Source: Rhodocyclaceae bacterium
Lineage (GTDB): Bacteria > Pseudomonadota > Gammaproteobacteria > Burkholderiales > Rhodocyclaceae
NCBI GenBank assembly: GCA_028869135.1
Contig: JAGWTC010000014.1
Span: 1 to 64,000, forward strand
Reading direction: 5' to 3'
DNA: 64,000 nt
Part shown: positions 17,657 to 25,612 of the stretch, one piece after another
Position numbering within the stretch: the first letter of the stretch is position 1
Layout: each line of letters begins with the position of its first letter
Made by a program: the position numbers and the translations under genes
Notes under the pieces: generated by a model
Database searches by the model: none
What the model saw: only the letters and a program-made list of their open reading frames with translations
What the model was told of the DNA's origin: nothing

Positions 17657-18307
17657 TCAACCGGCGCGGGCCTGATGGTCGCCGCGACTGGGGCGACCTG
17701 CGATAGACACGACGCCCGCTCGGGGCTCGTCACGATGCGCGCGGACTTCCCGGCCGGTAGTTCTACGCACGAAATCGCGAAAGAAAACCAGACCTTCGAT
17801 CCAGGGACCGAAGCCCGCCGCCGTATTCACGTGTCCCGCATGACCGATCGGGAAGATTTCTGCGCCCCAGCGCTCGGCCATCCATAGCGCCTTGTTTTCC
17901 GACAGCCACGGGTCGTTGCTGCTCACCACCAGTGCGGTGGGCACTGGCAAGGGCTGAAGCGGCAGGCGCTGGTCGAGCCCGAAACGTTCCGGATCGGCGG
18001 CCGCCACCAGGAAGGCGCCGGCGATGTTGTGCTTCTTCCGGTTCGCCAGCTGGCTGATGGCATTGACGGCCGTCAGGCAGCCGAAGCTGTGCGCCACCAG
18101 CCAGACCGGTCGCGCTTGCCTGTCCACTTCGCCGAGCAGGCGATCCGTCCAGGCGTCCAGATCGGGAACGCTCCACTCATCCTGCTCGACACGCTGCGCG
18201 TCCGGCACTACAGCCTGCCACCAGCTCTGCCAGTGGGCGCATCCGCTGCCGTGCAGGCCCGGAACGATCAGGGTGGGGACGTTCCGGTGGATCTCGATCA
18301 TGGACAT
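17657..18307 (-). CDS. RBBP9/YdeN-type serine hydrolase
   Basis: A 216-residue alpha/beta hydrolase of the RBBP9/YdeN/DUF676-like small serine hydrolase family. The start motif LIVPGLHGSGCAHWQSWW, summarised as PGLHGSG...HWQ, is typical. The nucleophile is the Ser in VAHSFGCLTA, the acid is Asp in SSNDPWLSE, and the base is His in GHAGHVNTAAG. Physiological substrate is unknown in bacteria. The start is the ATG at 18307 with GGAG 7 bases upstream. It is divergent from the GntR gene; the shared 219-base region carries the sequence motifs listed separately. Confidence 0.85.
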   Translation of the reverse strand: MSMIEIHRNVPTLIVPGLHGSGCAHWQSWWQAVVPDAQRVEQDEWSVPDLDAWTDRLLGEVDRQARPVWLVAHSFGCLTAVNAISQLANRKKHNIAGAFLVAAADPERFGLDQRLPLQPLPVPTALVVSSNDPWLSENKALWMAERWGAEIFPIGHAGHVNTAAGFGPWIEGLVFFRDFVRRTTGREVRAHRDEPRAGVVSIAGRPSRGDHQARAG

Positions 18308-18414
18308 GGGGATTCTCCGCTCGATGTACTGATCGCAATCTACGCCGCGTCCCCGGCAAAGAGAACGATGAAATTTGCATGTGCATATGGCGGCGCCTGG
18401 CTTATGCAAAAACA

Positions 18415-18426
18415 CGATTTGCATAT
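18415..18426. promoter_or_regulatory. Shared 12-mer in the regulator/AprA-like operon upstream region
   Basis: CGATTTGCATAT lies in the gap between the serine hydrolase and the GntR gene. The identical 12-mer occurs at 38911-38922 between the sulfate-binding protein and trxC genes. Around both copies are further TGCATATG- and TTATGCA-like pieces (TTTGCATGTGCATATGG at 18373-18389, CTTATGCA at 18401-18408). It may bind a shared regulator of sulfur genes, possibly CysB, but no known consensus was matched. Confidence 0.35.
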
Positions 18427-18485
18427 TTCCGGGACGGGCAATTTCTTATCAGATAGAAATCGTTCACAGGGCGGAAGGGCATCTC

Positions 18486-18526
18486 TAGTCTTGCTCCACA
18501 CGTTGTCATAACGAGTTAGACCAGAG
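18486..18526 (+). promoter_or_regulatory. Possible GntR operator pair before its own gene
   Basis: GTTAGAC (18515-18521) fits the GT-N3-AC core of GntR-family operators. CTAGTCTTGCTC (18485-18496) and GAGTTAGACCAG (18513-18524) form an imperfect inverted repeat with 9 of 12 pairs. The site abuts the regulator's start codon, where binding would block transcription of the whole operon. It is inferred from pattern only. Confidence 0.35.
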
Positions 18527-19318
18527 ATGCCCCTGACAGAAAACCGCCCGCCGAATGTGCTTACGCCGCTGAACGACGCATCGTCGCACGACGCACCGCT
18601 GCATCGACGGATACGCGAGCAACTGCGCGCACGCATCCTCGACGGCAGCTACGCGACCGACAGCCGCATGCCTTCCGAGGCCGAGCTCGGCGCGATCTTC
18701 GGCGTCAGCCGCATCACCGTGCGTCAGGCGCTCGGCGATCTGCAGAAGGAAGGGCTGATCCACCGCATCCACGGCAAGGGCACCTTCGCCGCCAAACCCA
18801 AGGCCTTCCAGAACGTTACGCATCTGCAGGGTTTCGCCGAGGCCATGGGCGCGATGGGCTATGAAATCGTCAACGATCTGCGCCGCTTCCGCTTCACGCC
18901 TGCCGAAGACGCCGTAGCGTTGAAGCTCGGCATTTCGGCAGGCGACACGGTGGTCGAAATCCACCGTGTGCGCTTTCTCAATCGCCAGCCGGTCTCGCTG
19001 GAAATCACCTGGCTGCCGGAGCACATCGGCCGCCGGCTTGAGCATGCGGACCTCGTGAGGCGCGACATCTTCCTGATCCTCGAGAACGACGGCGCCGTTC
19101 CGCTCGGCCATGCCGACCTCAGCATCGAGTCCATCCTCGCCGACGAAGAGCTGGTCGAAGCGCTGCAAACCGAAGAAGGCGCGCCGGTGCTGCGCATCGA
19201 GCGCCTGACGCACGATCGCGACGGGCGGCCTCTCGACTACGAGCATCTCTACTTCCGCGGCGACGCCTTCCAGTATCGATTCCGCATTGATCGCGAACAC
19301 CACAAGGGACAAGCATGA
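18527..19318 (+). CDS. GntR/HutC-family transcriptional regulator
   Basis: A 263-residue regulator. A winged helix-turn-helix lies at about residues 25-92 (PSEAELGAIFGVSRITVRQALG is the core; R-GKGTFAAKP forms the wing). A UTRA effector-binding domain follows at about 105-250. HutC-type members are usually repressors released by a small ligand related to the pathway they control. The stop overlaps the AprA-like start by 4 bases (ATGA), so it is the first gene of the operon and its level is coupled to that of the enzyme. No strong ribosome-binding site precedes it. The ligand is unknown, likely the imported compound or a product. Confidence 0.92.
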   Translation: MPLTENRPPNVLTPLNDASSHDAPLHRRIREQLRARILDGSYATDSRMPSEAELGAIFGVSRITVRQALGDLQKEGLIHRIHGKGTFAAKPKAFQNVTHLQGFAEAMGAMGYEIVNDLRRFRFTPAEDAVALKLGISAGDTVVEIHRVRFLNRQPVSLEITWLPEHIGRRLEHADLVRRDIFLILENDGAVPLGHADLSIESILADEELVEALQTEEGAPVLRIERLTHDRDGRPLDYEHLYFRGDAFQYRFRIDREHHKGQA

Positions 19319-21066
19319 GTACGCCACAAACCCATATCCTCGAATACGACATCGTTGTCGTCGGCGGCGGCACCGCCGGCCCGATGGCCGCCGTCAAGGC
19401 GAAGGAAGCCAACCCCAATCTCAAGGTGCTGCTGCTGGAGAAGGCCAACGTCAAACGCAGCGGCGCCATTTCCATGGGCATGGACGGCTTGAACAACGCC
19501 GTCGTGCCGGGCTTCGCCACGCCCGAGCAGTACACCAAGGAAATCACCATTGCCAACGACGGCATCGTCGACCAGTCGACGGTCTACGCCTACGCGCAGC
19601 ACAGCTACGCCACGATAGAGGAGCTCGACCGCTGGGGCGTGAAGTTCGAAAAGGACCTGACCGGCGACTACGCCATGAAGAAGGTCCATCACATGGGCAC
19701 GTATGTGCTGCCCATGCCCGAAGGCCATAATGTCAAGAAGGTGCTCTACCGCCAGCTCAAGCGTGCACGCGTCGCCATCACCAATCGCGTCGTCGCCACG
19801 CGCCTGCTGACCGACGAGAATGGCGCGATCGCCGGCGTGCTCGGCTTCGATTGCCGTACGGCCGACTTCTACGTCATCCGCGCCAAGGCGGTGATTCTGT
19901 CCACCGGCGCCGCCGGCCGTCTCGGCCTGCCCGCTTCCGGCTACCTGATGGGCACCTACGAGAATCCGACCAATGCCGGCGACGGCTACTCGATGGCTTT
20001 CCACGCCGGCGCCGCGCTGCGCAATCTCGAGTGCTACCAGATCAACCCGCTGATCAAGGACTACAACGGCCCGGCCTGCGCCTACGTCACCGGCCCGCTC
20101 GGCGGCTTCACCGCCAACAACAAGGGCGAGCGCTTCATCGAGTGCGACTACTGGAGCGGCCAGATGATGTGGGAGTTCTATCAGGAGCTGCAGAGCGGCA
20201 ACGGCCCGGTGTTCCTGAAACTCGATCACCTCGCCGAGGAAACGATCCAGACCATCGAGACCATCCTGCACGGCAACGAGCGCCCCAGCCGCGGCCAGTT
20301 CCATGCACGGCGCGGCACCGACTATCGCACGCAGATGATCGAGATGCATATCTCCGAGATCGGCTTCTGCTCTGGACACAGCGCTTCCGGCGTCTATGTG
20401 AACAGCAAGGCCGAGACCAGCGTGCCCGGCCTCTATGCCGCCGGCGACATGGCCGCCGTGCCACACAACTACATGCTGGGCGCCTTCACCTACGGCTGGT
20501 TCGCCGGACGCAACGCCGCCGAGTATGTCAGCGGCCGCGAACTTCCGGCAGCCGATGCGGCGCAGGTGGAGAAGGAGCGCACGCGCATCTTTGCGCCGCT
20601 GCTGCGCGACAACGGCCTGCCGCCGGCCCAGGTCGAGTACAAGCTGCGTCGCTTCGTGAACGACTACCTGCAGCCGCCCAAGGTCACGCGCCGCTACGAG
20701 ATTGCGCTCAACCGCTTCGCCGAAATCGCCGAGGACATCGAGCAGCTGCACGCGCGTAACCCGCACGAGCTGATGCGCGCCGCCGAGGTGGGCTTCATCC
20801 ACGACTGCGCCGAGATGGCGGCCCGCGCTTCGCTGTTTCGCACCGAGAGCCGTTGGGGTCTCTATCACTATCGCGTCGATCATCCGCAGCGCAACGACGC
20901 CGAATGGTTCGTCCACACCGAGCTCTACAAGAACGACAAGGGCGAGATTGCGCACCGCAAGAAGGAAATCGAGCCCTACTCGATCGCCATCGATACCGAA
21001 GAAGGCCAGGCCTACAACCGCCTGCGCATCAAGAAGGACGAAGCGCCCGAGCCGCAGGCCGCATAA
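19315..21066 (+). CDS. AprA-like FAD flavoprotein (adenylylsulfate reductase alpha homologue)
   Basis: A 583-residue flavoprotein of the fumarate reductase/AprA fold. The FAD-binding GGGTAGP lies at 17-23 and EKANVKRSGAISMG at 42-55, very like AprA (EKAxVxRSGA). The C-terminal part, HELMRAAEV (484-492), FRTESRWGLYHYR (508-520) and NDAEW (527-531), is also AprA-type rather than Sdh/Frd-type. In the segment aligned with the AprA substrate arginines (residues 239-253, ECYQINPLIKDYNGP) both arginines that I recall are absent, so the substrate may not be APS. It is shorter than typical AprA. Partner: the 4Fe-4S protein 12 bases downstream. It probably acts in the cytoplasm on a sulfur compound brought in by the adjacent importer. 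Simple annotation as fumarate reductase would be misleading. Confidence 0.85.
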   Translation: MSTPQTHILEYDIVVVGGGTAGPMAAVKAKEANPNLKVLLLEKANVKRSGAISMGMDGLNNAVVPGFATPEQYTKEITIANDGIVDQSTVYAYAQHSYATIEELDRWGVKFEKDLTGDYAMKKVHHMGTYVLPMPEGHNVKKVLYRQLKRARVAITNRVVATRLLTDENGAIAGVLGFDCRTADFYVIRAKAVILSTGAAGRLGLPASGYLMGTYENPTNAGDGYSMAFHAGAALRNLECYQINPLIKDYNGPACAYVTGPLGGFTANNKGERFIECDYWSGQMMWEFYQELQSGNGPVFLKLDHLAEETIQTIETILHGNERPSRGQFHARRGTDYRTQMIEMHISEIGFCSGHSASGVYVNSKAETSVPGLYAAGDMAAVPHNYMLGAFTYGWFAGRNAAEYVSGRELPAADAAQVEKERTRIFAPLLRDNGLPPAQVEYKLRRFVNDYLQPPKVTRRYEIALNRFAEIAEDIEQLHARNPHELMRAAEVGFIHDCAEMAARASLFRTESRWGLYHYRVDHPQRNDAEWFVHTELYKNDKGEIAHRKKEIEPYSIAIDTEEGQAYNRLRIKKDEAPEPQAA

Positions 21067-21078
21067 GGAGAAAAGAAG

Positions 21079-21324
21079 ATGCCATTCATACCCACGGAAA
21101 TCGCCTTGCGCAGCAGCGCGCCCGTCACCATCGATCACGACAAGTGCATCGGCGACAAGGGCTGCACCGTCTGCGTGGACGTCTGCCCGCTCGACCTGCT
21201 CGCCATCGACAAGAGCACCGGCAAGGCCTACATGCAGTTCGACGAGTGCTGGTACTGCCTGCCCTGTCAGCACGACTGCCCGACCGGGGCGCTCAAGGTC
21301 GACATCCCTTACCTGCTGCGCTGA
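21079..21324 (+). CDS. AprB-like ferredoxin with two 4Fe-4S clusters
   Basis: An 81-residue protein with eight cysteines in two cluster motifs: CIGDKGCTVCVDVCP (CX5CX2CX3CP) and CWYCLPCQHDCP (CX2CX2CX3CP). The second motif, then TGALKVD, matches the AprB pattern CWxCxxCxxxCPxGA. Typical AprB is about 150 residues with a C-terminal tail that wraps AprA; here that tail is missing. It is expected to pass electrons to or from the FAD of the preceding flavoprotein. It has GGAGAAAAGAAG just before its ATG and belongs to the same operon. Confidence 0.9.
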   Translation: MPFIPTEIALRSSAPVTIDHDKCIGDKGCTVCVDVCPLDLLAIDKSTGKAYMQFDECWYCLPCQHDCPTGALKVDIPYLLR

Positions 21325-21351
21325 TTCAAGAAAACCACCCAAGGAGAGAAC

Positions 21352-22779
21352 ATGCAATATCCGAAACTGTTAGGCGGACTTCTGCTCGCCTTCGCTACGC
21401 TGGCCGGCAATAACGCCTGGGCCGAGACCATCCGCGTTGCCATCGGCACACAGGACACCACGATCAATTGCGCCGCCGGCGGCCTGATCGTGCGCGAACT
21501 CAAGCTGCTCGACAAGTACCTGCCGCGCGACGGCAAGTACAAGGACGTGAACTACGAAATCGTCTGGAAGGACTTCACCTCGGGCGCGCCGCTGACCAAT
21601 GAAATGGTCGCCGGCAAGCTGGACATCGGCAATATGGCCGACTTTCCCGGCGCCAATAACGGCGTGGCCCACCTGAAGGCCGGCAAGAAGAGCGTCTTCA
21701 TCAGCGTGCTGTCGGGCAGCACCATAGGCAGCGGCAACGGCATCGTGGTGCCGCTCGACTCGAAGATCCAGACCATCGAGGATCTGCGCGGCAAGAACGT
21801 TTCCGTGCCGTTCGCCTCGACCTCGCACGGCATGCTGTTGCGCGTGCTCAAGGATCACAACATCGATCCGGACAAGGACCTCAAGCTGACCACCCAGTCG
21901 CCGGAAGTCGCCGGCTCGGCGCTCAAAGCCGGCAAGATCGACGCCCACGCCGACTTCGTGCCCTTCGCCGAACTGTTCCCCTTCCGCGGCATCGCCAAGA
22001 AGATCTACGACGGCGCCCAGGCCAACGTGCCGACCTATCACGGCGCGCTCGTGAACGTCGATTATGCGAACAAGTATCCGGAGATCGTCGTCGCCTATCT
22101 GCGCGCCGTGATCGAAGCCAATCGTCTCTTCGACGAAGATCCGGAAAAGTACAGCGAGCTGATCGCCAAGGCTTCCGGCGTCGATGCAGAAGTGAACTAC
22201 TTCTTCCACGGTCCGCTCGGTCTGCAGACGCGCGACCTGTCATGGAAGCCGGAATACCGCGAAGCCTTGCGCACCGCGATCAAGACCCTGGTGCTGCTGA
22301 AGCGTACCGACACCTATCTCGACCCGGAAACCTTCATCGACGACCGCTATATCCGCGAAGCCTTCAAGGAGTCCGGTCTCGACTACGAGAAGCAGCTGAG
22401 GAATTACGCCAAGCTGCCGCTCAATGTGAAGGACGCCCGTAGCGGCGCCGTCATCGCGGAGCCGAAGCTGGCCGCACAGCTCTGGGTCGCCGGAGAAGCG
22501 AAGGTGCGCGCCTATGCCACGCCGGAATCCGCCTTCGCCGACCAGGCGGCGCTGGAGAAGGACGGCAGGAAGATCCGCGTCGGCTACGTTCACGATCGCA
22601 ACTCGGGCTTGAAGCTCTTTTCCAACCAGGCCTTTTACGTGAAGAACGCCAAGGGTCAGATCGCCGCTTTCCTCGACAGGCGCTCGGCTGATGCATGGGC
22701 CAAGGCCAAGGGCGGCAGCGTTGTCGATTACGCAGCGCTGACCGGCGCCAAGCCGGCCAAGCTGGCCGCCGCGAACTGA
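21352..22779 (+). CDS. SsuA-like ABC substrate-binding protein with NosL-like C-terminal extension
   Basis: A 475-residue periplasmic protein. Residues 1-24 form a signal peptide (LLLAFATLAGNNAWA). Residues about 25-390 resemble the nitrate/sulfonate/taurine binding family, with VAIGTQDTTINCAAGG and the typical DLRGKNVSVPFASTSHG. SsuA-type proteins are about 320 residues; this one carries about 80 extra residues at 400-475. QAFYVKNAKGQIAAF and SADAWAKAKGGSVVDYAAL recall the NosL fold, whose founding members bind Cu(I) during nitrous oxide reductase assembly. Its ligand is probably an organic or inorganic sulfur oxyanion. The gene follows the ferredoxin by 27 bases and starts after AAGGAGAGAAC. 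Confidence 0.85.
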   Translation: MQYPKLLGGLLLAFATLAGNNAWAETIRVAIGTQDTTINCAAGGLIVRELKLLDKYLPRDGKYKDVNYEIVWKDFTSGAPLTNEMVAGKLDIGNMADFPGANNGVAHLKAGKKSVFISVLSGSTIGSGNGIVVPLDSKIQTIEDLRGKNVSVPFASTSHGMLLRVLKDHNIDPDKDLKLTTQSPEVAGSALKAGKIDAHADFVPFAELFPFRGIAKKIYDGAQANVPTYHGALVNVDYANKYPEIVVAYLRAVIEANRLFDEDPEKYSELIAKASGVDAEVNYFFHGPLGLQTRDLSWKPEYREALRTAIKTLVLLKRTDTYLDPETFIDDRYIREAFKESGLDYEKQLRNYAKLPLNVKDARSGAVIAEPKLAAQLWVAGEAKVRAYATPESAFADQAALEKDGRKIRVGYVHDRNSGLKLFSNQAFYVKNAKGQIAAFLDRRSADAWAKAKGGSVVDYAALTGAKPAKLAAAN

Positions 22780-22835
22780 GGCGGGCGAGATAAACAAGCC
22801 GGTCCGCGAGCGCGGGCCGGCGTCAAGGAGTCATC

Positions 22836-23723
22836 ATGAGCAATCAAGCCGTCGCAAGCCGGGGGAACGTCGAGCCCGGCGCAGCCCAAGCCCCTGCCTT
22901 GCGATCCAGGCCGGCCGCACCGGCCTCTTCCCGTTTCGCCGTCGGCGGCGGTCGCCATGCCGCCATCAAGCTGGCGTCGGTGGCGGCCTTTATCGCACTG
23001 TGGCAATGGCTGTCCTCGAACCATGTCGATCTGAAGATCATCACCTTCGCCAATATCCCGGCGCCGAGCGACGTGGCGCCGGCATTCCTCAATCTGTTGG
23101 AGTCGCCCAAGCTCGCCGCCCATATCGGCAACAGCCTTTGGCGCGTCTTCGCCGGTTTCATCGCCGCGGCCGCGCTGGGCATAGGCCTCGGCCTTATCGT
23201 CGGCCGCTCGCGCTGGGTCGCCGACATCCTGATGCCGCCGCTTGAAATACTGCGCCCGATTCCCGGCGTCGCCTGGATCCCGGTGGCCATCCTGGCCTTT
23301 CCCTCGTCCGAAGCCTCGATGATCTTCATCACCTTCATGGGCGCATTGTTCCCGGTGCTGCTCAACACCATCCACGGCGTCGAAAGCGTGGACCCGCGAC
23401 TGATCGCCACCGCGCGCAGCCTCGGCGCCAAGCCGCTCTCGATTTTCCTGGAAGTCATCCTGCCCAGCGCCACGCCCAGCATCACCACGGGGCTGGCCAT
23501 CGGCATGGGCACGGCGTGGTTCTGCCTCGTCACGGCCGAAATGATCTCGGGCGAATTCGGCATCGGCTACTTCACCTGGGAATCGTACAGCCTGCAGAAC
23601 TATGCGGACATTCTGGTCGGCATGGTCTTCATCGGCGCATTCGGCATGCTCTCCAGCGTCTTCATCAAGCAGGCCGGCCGCGCGCTGACGCCGTGGCTGG
23701 CGACGCAGGAAAAGCAGCACTAG
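22836..23723 (+). CDS. SsuC/TauC-type ABC transporter permease
   Basis: A 295-residue inner-membrane permease with about six helices after a polar Pro/Ala-rich N-terminus of about 45 residues. It carries the conserved cytoplasmic EAA-like loop (SLGAKPLSIFLEVILPSATPSI), where the ATPase docks; by its key part, GAKPLSIFLEVILP. The family moves nitrate, sulfonates, taurine or bicarbonate. It lies between the binding protein and the ATPase and ends 8 bases before the latter, so it is part of the same importer. The N-terminal extension is unexplained. Confidence 0.92.
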   Translation: MSNQAVASRGNVEPGAAQAPALRSRPAAPASSRFAVGGGRHAAIKLASVAAFIALWQWLSSNHVDLKIITFANIPAPSDVAPAFLNLLESPKLAAHIGNSLWRVFAGFIAAAALGIGLGLIVGRSRWVADILMPPLEILRPIPGVAWIPVAILAFPSSEASMIFITFMGALFPVLLNTIHGVESVDPRLIATARSLGAKPLSIFLEVILPSATPSITTGLAIGMGTAWFCLVTAEMISGEFGIGYFTWESYSLQNYADILVGMVFIGAFGMLSSVFIKQAGRALTPWLATQEKQH

Positions 23724-23731
23724 GAGACGAA

Positions 23732-24622
23732 ATGAACGCAATCAATGAAGCGATTTCTCCGGACGCCGGCGTCGCCGTCGGCAATATCGAAATCAACGGC
23801 GTCGGCATCGAGCTCGGCCGGGGGGCGGACCGCTTCGAGGCGGTCCGCAATCTCGATCTCGACATTCCGGCCGGCCAGTTCGTCTGCCTGCTCGGCCCTT
23901 CGGGCTGCGGCAAATCGACGCTGCTGGGCGCCATTGCCGGCCACATTCGGGCCACACATGGCGCGGTGCGTCTCGACGGCGAGCGCATCAACGGACCGCA
24001 TCCGGATCGCGGCCTCGTCTTCCAGCACCACACGCTGTTTCCGTGGAAGAAGGTCATCGACAACGTGGCCTTCGGGCTCAAGATGAAGGGCGTGGCCAAG
24101 GCCGAGCGCAACAAGCGCGCGCTGGAACTCATCAAGCTGGTCGGTCTCGGCGGCTTCGAAAACCGATACCCGGCGCAACTTTCCGGCGGCATGCAGCAGC
24201 GCGTCGAAATCGCTCGCGTGCTGATCAACCATCCGCGCGTACTGTTGATGGACGAGCCTTTCGGCGCGCTCGACGCGCTGACGCGCAACATGATGCAGGA
24301 GTTGCTGCTCGAGGTCTGGGAGAAAATCAGGACCACGGTCGTCTTCGTCACCCACGACATCGACGAGGCGCTCTTCCTCGCCGACCGCGTCATTGTGATG
24401 ACGCACCGTCCGGGCCGGCTGCTTGCCGACATCCCGATCGGGTTCCCGCGCCCGCGCAATCGCGATCTGCTGACCGCGCCCGAGTTCGTCGCCATCAAGC
24501 GTCAGTGCCTGCATCTGCTGCACGGCGAACACGAGCAGTTCAAACAGGCCGATCCGCTCCAGCGACTGTCGCCGCTGGGCCCCAGCCTGATCACCGAAAC
24601 ACAAGTCCATCTGAGCGAATAA
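23732..24622 (+). CDS. SsuB/TauB-type ABC transporter ATP-binding protein
   Basis: A 296-residue ATPase. Walker A is GPSGCGKST (55-63), the signature is LSGGMQQR, Walker B is [12 protein letters not shown], and the H loop is FVTHDIDEAL. These drive import through the adjacent permease. The chosen start at 23732 follows AGGAGACGAA; the open frame extends upstream into the permease gene. The C-terminus of about 40 residues past the ATPase core is ordinary for the nitrate/sulfonate/taurine class. The HEAT-repeat gene follows after 4 bases. Confidence 0.93.
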   Translation: MNAINEAISPDAGVAVGNIEINGVGIELGRGADRFEAVRNLDLDIPAGQFVCLLGPSGCGKSTLLGAIAGHIRATHGAVRLDGERINGPHPDRGLVFQHHTLFPWKKVIDNVAFGLKMKGVAKAERNKRALELIKLVGLGGFENRYPAQLSGGMQQRVEIARVLINHPRVLLMDEPFGALDALTRNMMQELLLEVWEKIRTTVVFVTHDIDEALFLADRVIVMTHRPGRLLADIPIGFPRPRNRDLLTAPEFVAIKRQCLHLLHGEHEQFKQADPLQRLSPLGPSLITETQVHLSE

Positions 24623-24626
24623 CACG

Positions 24627-25601
24627 ATGAGCCAAGCCCTCCCGGATATTTTCGAAACCCCGGAACTCACGCCCTTCCTGCTGCGCCTGCAGGAAGCCGA
24701 TGCCGCCGTGCGCCGCATCGCCGTGCTCGATCTCGCCGACCTCGAAGACGAGGAAGCGCTGCCGGTATTGATAGATGCGCTGCTTCACGATCACGACGAA
24801 AGCGTGCGTCTGGAATCCGCGCGCGTGCTGGCGTCCTGGGAAACCCCCGAGGTCGTCACCGCCCTGCTCGACGGCCTCACCGACGCCGATTCCGCCGTTG
24901 CCGAAGCTGCGGCACAGAGCTTGTCGGAACTCAAGGATGTGGCGCTGGCGCCGCTTCTGGTCGAACGCACCCGCCACGCCTCCGCCTTCGTGCGCGCCGC
25001 CGTGCTGCGCGGCCTGCGCGAACTGCGCTACCCGCAGGCCTATGCGCCGGCGGTCAAGGCGCTCGACGACGCAGACGCCGATGTGCGCCGCGAAGCGGTC
25101 ACCGTAATCGGCTGGTTGAAGCAAAGCGACGCGCTGACCGACCTCGCACGCCTGGCGGCCGGCGATCCGGCGGTTGAAGTCCGCCGCGCCGCCACCGGCG
25201 CGCTAGGCCTGGCGTCTGACACCAAGGTGCTGCCGTCGCTCTACGCGGCGCTCGACGACAAGGAATGGCAGGTGCGCGAAGAGGCGGCGATCACGCTGGG
25301 CAAGCTGAAGCTGCCCGAGTCGGAAGCCGCATTGACGCAGGCGCTGAACGACGAATACTGGCAGGTGAAGCTGCAGGCCGTTCGCGCGTTGGGCCGTTTG
25401 CGTGCGCGCCGCGTGACCCCGCAGTTCGGCGAGCTGTTTCATCACCCGGTCAGCAATCTGCGCAAGGAAGTCGCGCTGGCGCTCGGCGAAATCGGCGACG
25501 CGGCGGCGCTACCGCTGCTTGAAGCCGCCGCCAACGACGCCGATCCCGACGTACGCAAATCGGTGCGCATTGCGCTGGCGCAGATCCGCGCCGCCGCCTG
25601 A
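24627..25601 (+). CDS. HEAT-repeat protein of the AprBA-like operon
   Basis: A 324-residue all-helical protein made of about nine repeats of roughly 31 residues, each with the pattern DxxxxVRxxAxxALGxL (for example DPAVEVRRAATGALG and DDKEWQVREEAAITLGKL by its key part). Such HEAT/PBS-lyase-like repeats act as scaffolds or in cofactor attachment. No catalytic motif is visible. Its gene starts 4 bases after the ATPase stop, so it is expressed with the transporter and enzyme; a role in assembling the flavoprotein-ferredoxin complex is inferred. The convergent pyrF ends 11 bases away. Confidence 0.85.
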   Translation: MSQALPDIFETPELTPFLLRLQEADAAVRRIAVLDLADLEDEEALPVLIDALLHDHDESVRLESARVLASWETPEVVTALLDGLTDADSAVAEAAAQSLSELKDVALAPLLVERTRHASAFVRAAVLRGLRELRYPQAYAPAVKALDDADADVRREAVTVIGWLKQSDALTDLARLAAGDPAVEVRRAATGALGLASDTKVLPSLYAALDDKEWQVREEAAITLGKLKLPESEAALTQALNDEYWQVKLQAVRALGRLRARRVTPQFGELFHHPVSNLRKEVALALGEIGDAAALPLLEAAANDADPDVRKSVRIALAQIRAAA

Positions 25602-25612
25602 AGGCGGAAAGA

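Noticed and set aside
19315-21066. Annotation of the flavoprotein as fumarate reductase or succinate dehydrogenase
   Set aside because: The RSGA block and C-terminal HELMR...RW...NDAEW blocks fit AprA better, and the partner is a small AprB-like ferredoxin. No membrane anchor subunits are present.
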